64,000 bases of DNA from Himantopus leucocephalus (lineage: Eukaryota; Chordata; Aves; Charadriiformes; Recurvirostridae): NCBI GenBank assembly GCA_003993805.1, contig RSEF01000003.1, positions 42,662,590-42,726,589 on the forward strand, given 5' to 3'. Below the pieces are notes generated by a model. It made no database searches. It was given only the letters and a program-made list of their open reading frames with translations, and had not been told where the DNA came from. How positions within the stretch are numbered: the stretch's first letter is position 1; the number at the start of each line of letters is the position of its first letter. Shown here in pieces: positions 57,301-64,000 of the stretch. The translations under genes were made by a program, and so were the position numbers.

Positions 57301-60300
57301 AAGTTATATCTTCTACAAAGTCTTAAATACAACTTCATTTATATGAGAGATACACAAAAATCAATTTGCAGGCAGAGGACTCCAAAACCCTTACAGAATG
57401 ATTCACAGCCTATCAAATACAGAGAAAGTATTACTGCTAAGCCAAAAACTGCAAGTGGTTGTGTTTTACAAGCACAACCACAGTGGAATCTAGGAATCTC
57501 TCATTCCCAACTGTAAATTTGGAGTGCCAGGTATTTACTTCAGGATGATCACTAAAAGTTGTGCAACAATGCAGTCCCCACATCACAGCTGTGTTAAAGT
57601 TACAGGAACTTTATTTTGGTATTTCCTTACTGTGAAGTTGGCTATTAAAACCCCTATGAATTACTTTAAAAACATCTTTACCAAGCAACTTGTGAATTGA
57701 AGAGAACCCCCCAAAAAGGTAAATTCTGGCTTTAGACACTGCAGTGAGAATAAGGTGACCGAGATTTTGGTTTTGTTCCCCCCGCCCTCCTCCTAATACA
57801 AAAAAACCCCACCCAAGTTCAAAATGGGTACAGGCTACACTACGCTAAAAATACATATATTGACTTATAAAGCCAATCCACAGAAAAAGCAAAGCAACAG
57901 GACTCATTTGTTGTATCACTGAAATCAGTTTGAAAGTACAGGCAGGAGAAAATACAAGAACACTACACTTTTGCTACTCACAAGCAATGCCTTTACGCTT
58001 TTGAAACATTGCGCGTTGTGGCGCAGATGGTGATGGGACTGAACCGGCCTGCTCCTGAGCATCTTGGTTTGCTGTAGTTTTTATTAATTCAATAGCTGCT
58101 TGAAGAACTCTTAACTGCAGAACAACTGCCATATCTACAGAGAGGCATACAAAGGACAACATTCTTTACACATCTTCAAGAATTTTTACCAGATGTTTGT
58201 AAAAAGTAAAAGAACACAAAATGTGTCAAGAGCTGTAAAACTCTTGATTCCACCGAGTCACATAGAAAAGTCACCTCACTATTCCACAGATACAGACAGG
58301 TACACAAGTGAGTTCTCATGGAAAAGCCATTGAATTTGATTACCCTGAAATAAGCTAAATGAAACTGTATCGAACATTTCCATTTAAATACCCTTAACGA
58401 ACTTTTACAGTCACAGTTTGTTCAGATTAGCAGTACACAATTCTTTACCACAAGGCAGGCTCCTGAGGAAAACTACTACTTTGAGAACCACTTAGAAGAG
58501 AAAAGAGATCCATCACCAGAAAACTCCCCCTTCTCCCTCAGTAGGAATATTAATTTAAACAAAAATCAGTGGGGAAGGGATTTACTTCTCCAGTCCCGTG
58601 ACCCCAAAAATAAGCAGATAACTTACTTTGCATCCTTGCATTTTTACTATTTTGAAGATGACCCAGCAGCACAATGAGGTCTTCAATAACACGAAAATAT
58701 TGAGAACCTGAGGAGCTGCAGGCATGAATTGCAACTGCTACCAGCAGCTGTTGTATATCGCATGCAAGTAACTTGTAGTCATTCAAGGGAATGCTGCAAA
58801 CAAAGTTGTAGTTACCAGAAACATGACAATTCTAGTAGGTTGTAACCCATAACAAGACCCATTACTATTCTAATAGTACTACCTAATTCTATATTGTACT
58901 TCACATAAAAATGTTACTGCTGAAGGCAGAAAACTAAGCAAAGACACCTCTGTAGTGTTAACTTTGGCAGATTGGAAGCTTGCAGAATCTTTGAGACATT
59001 CGAACAGTAAGATTGTAACGAAGTTTTATTGGAAAAGCAATGATGTATTATTATCAGATTTCTAAGTTAAAGAACAGGTCTGAAATCCTGTATTTCTGGA
59101 AAAAAATAATCAGGATAATATCTCAATTTGGAACCATGCAGAACTAAAACTATAATGCAGTAAAAAGGAAATCCGTGTATTTCTTCAGGATATAAACTAA
59201 TGAAATAAGTTAACCAAACCCCACCTCTCCTTCCTTCACTATATAACCTTACTTACACATACAGAATGTTTGTAATTAAGTCATTTAAGTTACTCAAAAT
59301 CTCAAATATTAAGTCATGGGCAAAACAGGAGAGACTTTCCCTGAAGTTTTGATGTTGGCTATAGATATAGTAGAACGCTACCATCTCCTGGACCTTTATC
59401 TTACTGTTCAGGTGAGCTTTCTTAGGAAAAGCATCCAAAGTGCATACAGTGTGACAAACTTGCATTTTAAAATGTCATTTCACTTGAAAGTTTAAGGTAT
59501 GGAAAGAACATTTTATATTCTGTTGTATGAACTGAGTATCTAAACATTAACTTTCACTTACAGGTATAATTAAAGCTGAAAACCTCAAAACCAGTGTTAT
59601 TTTTATACCAGCTCTCTGATCATTTTAGAAAGTAGATCAAATATAATACAGTAATTTTTGCTAGATTTAAGGTTGTGCCTGGACTATTTTATAGCAACTG
59701 ATACAATACTCACTTTGTTTCCAGTCCATTGAGAGCAGCCAGTGTATTACACAACACGTAGAGCAAGCCATTATCAAGCAGTAGGTCTGCAACTTTTGAG
59801 CAGGAATTTATGATTTGCAGCAGGAGACAGAAGCAGTTATGCAGCAGAACATTATCATACAGAGAGTTCTCTATAAGACCCAGAACAGGAATGACACACC
59901 ATTTTTGAAAGAGTCCAACATTCTTGACATCTTCCAGATCAAATCTATTAAAATAAATATAAGTGAGTGACATCCTTAAAATAGCAACCTGGTATATGCA
60001 ACTGGAATACCAGTCTATGCCAGTATTTTGGCAGAGATGTAGATGGCAATTTCCTACATTTCATTGCAGTAACAATGCCTGTCTACTAAGTGAAATAAGA
60101 GCAAAATCAGCACTTCAGATAAGCTTTTCCTTGTGGCTCTGAAGCTTCGGCTAACTACCAACTGCCTACAATACAGATTTCATTAAAGCAGAGAGGTTTT
60201 TTTAATCAGTGTAGGAAAACATGAGGCATCATCTTTCCAGTAATAAGTATTAAAACTGGCACAGACACTATCAAGAAACCAGGCACAGGTTGGCATCAAT

Positions 60301-63300
60301 ATAATAATATACTGACTGACAGCAGGTTTAATATCTTATATCCATTACTGCTGAAGTTTAATTAAAGTTTGGCAACTTCTGGCTTATTGCGACTGTAGAA
60401 TTCAGAACAGTGCTTCAGACCTTGTATTACTTGTGCATGAAGAAACTCAATTGCTATTCTAAGGTTATCAGCACATCACATGACTGTTATACAGAATCCT
60501 AAAAACCTCAGACGTTAGAGTTACCTTTCCAGCCCCATAATCAATCCCAAGGAAGTAACAGTTCTTTGCTTTGGGGCTAGTTAAGCAGCCAGGTTTAAGC
60601 CTTACCGTTAAAGAGGAGTACTTTTTTTTTTGAGGGAGCAAAGATCAGGCCAACAGGCAGAAGTAATTTGGCTACAAATCCTGCAGAGGCAGCAACTGAG
60701 AAGGAGGTTTTTGCAAGATTTTTGCACTGCTGACTATACTTAGATGCATGTTCTCCCTGTATGATCATTAAGTTGTCAGACTAATTCTAAAAAATACCAT
60801 TAACTTAGATAATTGTATGCTTAAAGGTAATCTCCTTTCCTGTCAATATGAGGTGGCTCTTTGGTTCAAGGAAATAGGGATTTAAACTCAGGGCCAAGCC
60901 GAGGAAGCAGCTGTGGCAAGCAGCTTTTTCCTTAACCACCTACCAGTAGTACCAGTAGCAGAAGTCTAGTGACTACTAAAAACTTCTAAGGATATAAATC
61001 AGAATTTCATGCAGGATCAGAAAGAATAGGAAGAGTTAAACTGCTTACAGGACATTTGAAGTGCAAAGGCCTCTGAGGCCCTCAGAAGGGCTGAGTGTTT
61101 AGACCCCAGTTGACAGCACCCATCAGATGAAGTTGGTTACAAACAGCTTAAGGGCCATACAATAGTCATAAGAAGTTTAATATATTTAAATGTTAAAGCT
61201 ACAAGCAAAACATTTCAAAACAGTTTTGAAGGATCTCTTTCTTTTTATGATTGTTGACCACTAGGAAGAGAATAGGAATTAGAAAGCTATCACATCCTTG
61301 TCTCCAAAGTGTGCTGCTTCTAGTTCAAATATTAAGTTACAGGATGCAAAACCAAAGCATTACTTACTCTTCATCCAAGCCAACAGAGCGGCCAAAGAGC
61401 ATTTCCAAAAAGCACTCTACAACTTCCTGAGTCCCCTGGTGAAGGTAGAGCTGGTTGGCTAGCAAGGAGAAGCCACGATTCTTTAAGAATTTCTCCTTCT
61501 GCTCCCTCCTTGCTCTGTTGAAATATGCATCCAACAACTAAAAAGAAATGCATAATTATGATGTAAGATTTAAACATTTACTGTAACTCCCTTGAAATTA
61601 AAGTTCTTGTCTGTGATTTGAACAGTTTAAAATCAAAATATTTCAAATTCTAGATAAAAAACATCAATCTACACTGCCCCTGTTACAACCAACAGCTGAC
61701 TTAATCCTTTTAATCTGAAGACTCAAGTTTTTAGTCAAGTTCTGGAGAGATGAAGTCACACACATAACAGTTGCAGAATGCATACATAAATACATTCCAA
61801 CTTTTTGTACTTGTTAAATCCTGCACTTTGGTGTGTATGCAAGTGCATGCATGATTTTTTGGGATGATTTTGTTAATAAAGCCATATAATCTTATTCTTC
61901 AAGTTAAAATACAAATCCACTCAAAGTTTTTCATCTACATAGTGTTATCATCCAGTAACATTGTCCTTGTCAATACAAGAGTCTCTGAAAACATTTTGAT
62001 GCTTCAAGTCCATGTTCAGGCCACAAATGTGTGGATGACTCCCCAGAATAACTGAAAGTCAACTGTATTAGAAGTCAAAACTTCGCTTGCACCTTAATTT
62101 AACATAGTGCATCATGTGTTTAAAGTTGAAGAGAAGGTCACCGACTTTCTGCATTGTTTCTTCCATTTACATCAGTAACACTGTCATGTGCTCTTAAGGC
62201 CTGTGGCTTAGATCATAGACTATCTATTGATAGATTCTATGTTTGTGTTGTGGTTTGTTTTTTTTTTTTAAATCTGTGAGGGTGGAAACATATCTTAAAA
62301 CCCAGAAGTAAACCCAGAAAACTGAAGAAAGCAAAATAAAAAATATTAACAAAACTTCATGTTTCCAACATGTTAACTATGCTAGCTCATAACTTTTTAG
62401 CTGAAAGGATTTTAAATAGGCCTACTTTAATGACTCCTTGTTGTATGAGAGGAGATGGGTGGTTCACAAGAACTATAAGATAATCAGGTTGGATAAGTTT
62501 GTCCATGACATCTTCTAGCATGATATCTGGTAGGATTAGGAGAACTCCACGCAAGAGGTCATATAATCCACAACAGATAAGCACAAGACAGTCTTCTGTA
62601 CACCTGAAATCAGAGGAATGTTTTACCAGTTTGCCTACAACAGGAAACATTAAAAAAAATGCACAGTTGTTAGCTACTCTCAGGGGGCAGGAGGAGGAAA
62701 TCTGGCAAACATTTCTCCAATACTCCTATTGCCATTCTTCACTAACACTTATTTTTGGATGGCAGATAGCAAAAAGGATAATCTGACCAGAATTACTTGA
62801 TGAGATTTTTTGTGAGCTAGCATAAAAAGTTCCCAATCCTACTGTAGATGGCAAACCCCCTGATTTTTAAAGTTGTGATGCAAATAATGCAAAAATTGAA
62901 ACAATGCAATTCTATAGACTAAAAGCTTAATGAATTGGTTTATGACAGCCATTGAAAACATTCCGTTAATTTTCAGGCTTCCAATTTTTGTAGAATAGAC
63001 CAAGAACTGTGAAATTAAATCTCATATCCTGAGCTATTACTAGTTTATTATTTTGTTTATCTGCTTACCTGTCATCAGGGCTTTCAGATGGTTTTTGGGT
63101 ATTCTCATTAGATGAAGAAAAAGCAAGACCCTCCCAGTCTTCAGGAAGCATACTCTTGTCAGCAAAGCTTGGCCAGCGAGCAATGGCTGATGATCCTCCA
63201 TGAACAGAAAACGCTAAGCCCAACCCTGCAAAATTACTCTGACTCTTCTGGAATGAAGGCAGTCCTTTCAGATTGTCTGGACGACGCAGCAATGGCTCAG

Positions 63301-63910
63301 CTGCAGAACCACCACCTTCATTACATTTCAGGTCTGTATCTGCTTCTTTACTCTCAAACGCATTTTCAGATAACTCTTCTTTTGCAATATCTTCAAAGGT
63401 TTCAGCAGATGTTAACTCTGAGTCACAAACTGTTTTTGCAGACTCACAACTGCTAAGAAAGAGTTCTTCTTGTACTCTCTTTATGGTTTCAGAACTTCCT
63501 ACAAAACCAATTTTACCCTGGAGATCAATGTAGTCATGCTTGCCAATAATCTGCAGGTCATCAACACTCCTTCCCGTTCTTTCAGTTAGTCTTTTTCGAT
63601 GAGGTTGAGGTGAAGAAGTAGGAGATGCTGGTAAGCTTTTGCAAAGCCTTTTAGGTGCTTGAGAGCTTATCTTCTGCTGTACGCTAGCCTTGGAAGTGTT
63701 CTCTAGAGAAATAAGGATATCTTTAGCATTCCTTTTACACCAGAAACGAGCTTTTCCCTCAATGTTACACTCCACATATATTTAAAATTAGCTTGGGTCA
63801 TCACTGTGTTGTGTATCATAACTGAATCAACACCTGGCATAGCTCAGATTTCGCCAGTCAAGTAGAGATAGTAAACGATTATGCAGCCATATATTTAACA
63901 AGTCACAAAT
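33162..63910 (-). CDS. LYST: LYST, lysosomal trafficking regulator, 3' portion (about 30 coding exons, one exon missing)
   Basis: About 30 minus-strand exons with GT-AG sites join in a single phase to encode roughly the C-terminal 1,650-1,700 residues of LYST, which in human is about 3,800 residues. In order they give a Ser/Pro/acidic linker, a helical scaffold, a PH-like domain (exons at 51.3-48.7 kb), the BEACH domain (48.3-42.6 kb; [13 protein letters not shown] and [14 protein letters not shown]), and WD40 repeats (about 41.7-33.2 kb; [29 protein letters not shown]) ending [16 protein letters not shown]. LYST is a large cytosolic BEACH-WD protein controlling size and traffic of lysosomes, melanosomes and secretory granules; its loss causes Chediak-Higashi syndrome and the beige mouse. 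One exon of about 64 codons is absent at the 51781-51880 gap. Upstream exons lie beyond the right edge. Confidence 0.97.
34710..34781 (-). CDS. LYST: LYST exon, WD40 region
   Basis: A 72-base exon encoding [15 protein letters not shown]. The acceptor is ctttcag and the donor TATAAG|gtaaaa. The donor boundary carries two bases (AG) that complete a serine with the terminal exon. Confidence 0.96.
34993..35149 (-). CDS. LYST: LYST exon, WD40 region
   Basis: A 157-base exon encoding [18 protein letters not shown] and [18 protein letters not shown]. Acceptor attgcag, donor GTAAG|gtaagc. Confidence 0.96.
36846..36943 (-). CDS. LYST: LYST exon, WD40 region
   Basis: A 98-base exon encoding [20 protein letters not shown] and [12 protein letters not shown]. 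It holds a GH-type WD40 strand start. Acceptor ttcttcag, donor TCAG|gtatat. Confidence 0.96.
37240..37379 (-). CDS. LYST: LYST exon, WD40 region
   Basis: A 140-base exon encoding [20 protein letters not shown] and [16 protein letters not shown]. It shows a complete GH...WD repeat. Acceptor gtttttcag, donor AACAG|gtacaa. Confidence 0.97.
37380..40760 (-). other. LYST: Largest LYST intron in the window
   Basis: About 3.4 kb of AT-rich intronic DNA. The flanking exons are adjacent in the human protein as remembered, so no exon is expected here and none is seen. Confidence 0.85.
40761..40859 (-). CDS. LYST: LYST exon, start of WD40 propeller
   Basis: A 99-base exon encoding [17 protein letters not shown] and [10 protein letters not shown]. 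The acceptor, tttccaag|GTAAC, has A at -4 and -3, which is weaker than its neighbours. Donor ATACG|gtaagt. Confidence 0.95.
41594..41730 (-). CDS. LYST: LYST exon, before/first WD40 repeat
   Basis: A 137-base exon encoding [20 protein letters not shown] and [20 protein letters not shown]. Acceptor ccttcag, donor CATCAG|gtaaaa. Confidence 0.96.
42633..42822 (-). CDS. LYST: LYST exon, C-terminal to BEACH core
   Basis: A 190-base exon encoding [38 protein letters not shown] and [19 protein letters not shown]. Acceptor tgttttag, donor GCAAG|gtatga. Confidence 0.97.
43526..43756 (-). CDS. LYST: LYST exon, end of BEACH domain
   Basis: A 231-base exon encoding [40 protein letters not shown] and [18 protein letters not shown]. 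Acceptor ctctctag, donor ATCCA|gtatgt. The (AC)n tract lies just upstream in the intron. Confidence 0.97.
43825..43839. repeat. Short (AC)n microsatellite
   Basis: About seven AC units in a LYST intron, with an imperfect acatac lead-in from 43820. Too short to suggest a function. Confidence 0.9.
45090..45307 (-). CDS. LYST: LYST exon, BEACH core
   Basis: A 218-base exon carrying the signature BEACH segments [40 protein letters not shown] and [17 protein letters not shown]. These resemble the LP.WA, ALES and WIDL.FGYKQ motifs shared across BEACH proteins. Acceptor tttctag, donor CTGCA|gtaagt. Confidence 0.98.
45704..45844 (-). CDS. LYST: LYST exon, BEACH domain
   Basis: A 141-base exon encoding [20 protein letters not shown] and [20 protein letters not shown], which includes the [15 protein letters not shown] motif. 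Acceptor ctttacag, donor AGAAG|gtatac. Confidence 0.98.
46227..46383 (-). CDS. LYST: LYST exon, BEACH domain
   Basis: A 157-base exon encoding [20 protein letters not shown] and [20 protein letters not shown], including the HYGSHYS motif typical of BEACH proteins. Acceptor tttctag, donor TCAAG|gtaagg. Confidence 0.98.
47287..47353 (-). CDS. LYST: LYST exon, BEACH domain
   Basis: A 67-base exon encoding [22 protein letters not shown]. Acceptor ctgttgcag, donor ATAAG|gtaatt. The phase joins both neighbours. Confidence 0.96.
48098..48342 (-). CDS. LYST: LYST exon, start of BEACH domain
   Basis: A 245-base exon encoding [20 protein letters not shown] and [20 protein letters not shown], then [21 protein letters not shown]-x-x-x-x-I-x-NFEYL opens the BEACH fold. 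Acceptor cttctag, donor TATAG|gtaata. Confidence 0.98.
48676..48828 (-). CDS. LYST: LYST exon, PH-like domain
   Basis: A 153-base exon encoding [20 protein letters not shown] and [20 protein letters not shown], the C-terminal strands of the PH-like domain that packs against BEACH. Acceptor ttctgcag, donor CAAAG|gtaatg. Confidence 0.97.
49860..49915 (-). CDS. LYST: LYST exon, PH-like domain
   Basis: A 56-base exon encoding [18 protein letters not shown]. Acceptor cctgcag, donor TTCT|gtaagt. It is too short for simple open-frame detection but the phase is correct. Confidence 0.95.
50281..50342 (-). CDS. LYST: LYST exon, PH-like domain
   Basis: A 62-base exon encoding [20 protein letters not shown]. 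Acceptor atttcag, donor GCTAG|gtaagt. The start of the PH-like domain. Confidence 0.95.
51028..51124 (-). CDS. LYST: LYST exon, linker before PH-like domain
   Basis: A 97-base exon encoding [20 protein letters not shown] and [13 protein letters not shown]. Acceptor tttatag, donor ATAAG|gtaagg. Confidence 0.95.
51199..51344 (-). CDS. LYST: LYST exon, linker before PH-like domain
   Basis: A 146-base exon encoding [40 protein letters not shown] and LPDRQKQEG. Acceptor ttttttcag, donor GGAAG|gtaatt. Its first base completes a codon begun in the exon that is missing from this assembly. Confidence 0.97.
51781..51880. other. LYST: Assembly gap (100 N) inside LYST
   Basis: A 100-N placeholder lies in the intron space between the exons at 52223-52299 and 51199-51344. 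The human protein has about 64 residues between these two exons, and I cannot find them on either side of the gap, so the missing exon most likely lies here. Confidence 0.9.
52223..52299 (-). CDS. LYST: LYST exon
   Basis: A 77-base exon encoding [25 protein letters not shown]. Acceptor cattcag, donor CAAAA|gtaagt. It ends with two bases of a codon; the next exon in order is the missing one. Confidence 0.95.
52786..52962 (-). CDS. LYST: LYST exon
   Basis: A 177-base exon encoding [17 protein letters not shown] and [20 protein letters not shown]. Acceptor cttttag. The donor AAGAG|gtttgt is GT but weak at +3 to +5. Confidence 0.95.
54196..54402 (-). CDS. LYST: LYST exon
   Basis: A 207-base exon encoding [38 protein letters not shown] and [11 protein letters not shown]. 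Acceptor tacttag, donor TGCAA|gtaagc. Confidence 0.96.
55584..55762 (-). CDS. LYST: LYST exon, divergent acidic linker
   Basis: A 179-base exon encoding [20 protein letters not shown] and [14 protein letters not shown], then the conserved end EGIKVSI. Phase and splice sites fit (acceptor attttaag, donor TCCATT|gtaagt). Its first two thirds differ greatly from human while the end is conserved. Confidence 0.92.
56389..56580 (-). CDS. LYST: LYST exon
   Basis: A 192-base exon encoding [38 protein letters not shown] and [15 protein letters not shown]. Acceptor cttaaag, donor TTTAG|gtagga. Confidence 0.96.
57982..58134 (-). CDS. LYST: LYST exon
   Basis: A 153-base exon encoding [20 protein letters not shown] and [20 protein letters not shown]. 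Acceptor tctgtag, donor TGCTT|gtgagt. Confidence 0.95.
58627..58793 (-). CDS. LYST: LYST exon
   Basis: A 167-base exon encoding [20 protein letters not shown] and [20 protein letters not shown]. Acceptor gtttgcag, donor GCAAA|gtaagt. Confidence 0.96.
59714..59944 (-). CDS. LYST: LYST exon
   Basis: A 231-base exon encoding [40 protein letters not shown] and [11 protein letters not shown]. Acceptor ttttaatag, donor ACAAA|gtgagt. It forms helical, armadillo-like scaffold. Confidence 0.97.
61368..61537 (-). CDS. LYST: LYST exon
   Basis: A 170-base exon encoding [40 protein letters not shown] and FGRSVGLDE. The real frame is not the longest one over this stretch. Acceptor ctttttag, donor GAAGA|gtaagt. 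Confidence 0.96.
62426..62603 (-). CDS. LYST: LYST exon
   Basis: A 178-base exon encoding [39 protein letters not shown] and [14 protein letters not shown]. Acceptor tgatttcag, donor TTAAA|gtaggc. Confidence 0.97.
63069..63731 (-). CDS. LYST: LYST exon, Ser/Pro/acidic linker (5' boundary uncertain)
   Basis: The exon ends at donor GACAG|gtaagc and encodes [20 protein letters not shown], an acidic middle, and [19 protein letters not shown] basic SP-rich stretch ([19 protein letters not shown]) lies near its start. I place the acceptor at gtaaaag|GAATGC (63731) because this keeps phase with the candidate exon at 63834-63910 using an intron of about 102 bases. The frame stays open up to about 63775, so an acceptor at 63769 (gtggag|TGTAAC) is an alternative. 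The exon body is secure; the upstream boundary is not. Confidence 0.85.
63834..63910 (-). CDS. LYST: Probable LYST exon (first in window)
   Basis: A good acceptor (ttatgtatctttcag) is followed by a single open frame reading [20 protein letters not shown] and NLSYA, with donor GCCAG|gtgttg. The helical, leucine-rich character suits the LYST scaffold, and its two trailing bases match the phase of the acceptor proposed at 63731. I could not match it to remembered LYST sequence, so this is a probable exon. Confidence 0.6.
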
Positions 63911-64000
63911 CTGAAAGATACATAAAGTGAAAAATAATTTTTGCTTATATACTGAGTTTCTGGATTTACATTATGAACCTCTCCACTAACTCTCAGCAGG

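Noticed and set aside
61371..61577. Minus-strand 68-codon frame beginning with a hydrophobic segment
   Set aside because: It is an off-frame reading of the LYST exon at 61368-61537; the correct frame encodes [13 protein letters not shown] and joins its neighbours in phase.

Overview
This is a stretch of vertebrate, almost certainly avian, nuclear DNA. The evidence is AT-rich, intron-rich sequence with GT-AG splice sites, CR1-type LINE fragments (the dominant interspersed repeat of birds and other sauropsids), one compact CpG island, and the gene order B3GALNT2 - GNG4 - LYST, the order I recall from human 1q42.3. It looks like a draft assembly: there are two 100-base N blocks (9988-10087 and 51781-51880) and a single ambiguous base at 7922. 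No prokaryotic or viral gene was seen. Nearly all of the longer open frames are chance frames in introns or shadows of exons.

All three genes lie on the minus strand, so transcription runs from high to low coordinates. At the left edge (1-2761) are three internal exons of B3GALNT2, a Golgi/ER beta-1,3-N-acetylgalactosaminyltransferase; its later exons lie beyond the left edge and its first exon was not found. From 14021 to 21273 are the two coding exons of GNG4, the G-protein gamma-4 subunit, giving a complete 74-residue protein ending in a prenylation box. Its untranslated 5' exon and promoter are inferred to lie in the CpG island at about 27.85-28.7 kb. From 33162 to the right edge is the 3' portion of LYST (the Chediak-Higashi/beige lysosomal trafficking regulator). 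I resolve about 30 coding exons that read in one continuous phase, covering roughly the last 1,650-1,700 residues: the helical scaffold, PH-like domain, BEACH domain and C-terminal WD40 repeats, with the stop codon at 33162-33164.

Between the genes are AT-rich introns and spacers with homopolymer runs, a short (AC)n, a G-quadruplex-like tract at 8192-8216, a 5'-truncated CR1 at about 24847-25440 (minus) and a CR1 tail at 10088-10135 (plus). The genes are syntenic neighbours, not an operon: B3GALNT2 glycosylates alpha-dystroglycan, GNG4 is a signalling subunit, and LYST controls lysosome-related organelles.

The most useful observations concern assembly and gene models. One LYST exon (about 64 codons in the human protein) is missing, apparently in the 51.8 kb gap, and the flanking exons still join in frame, so the loss would not show as a frameshift. 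B3GALNT2 exon 1 is not visible. The first LYST splice junction of the window (63.73-63.85 kb) is ambiguous. I found no convincing previously undescribed biological system.
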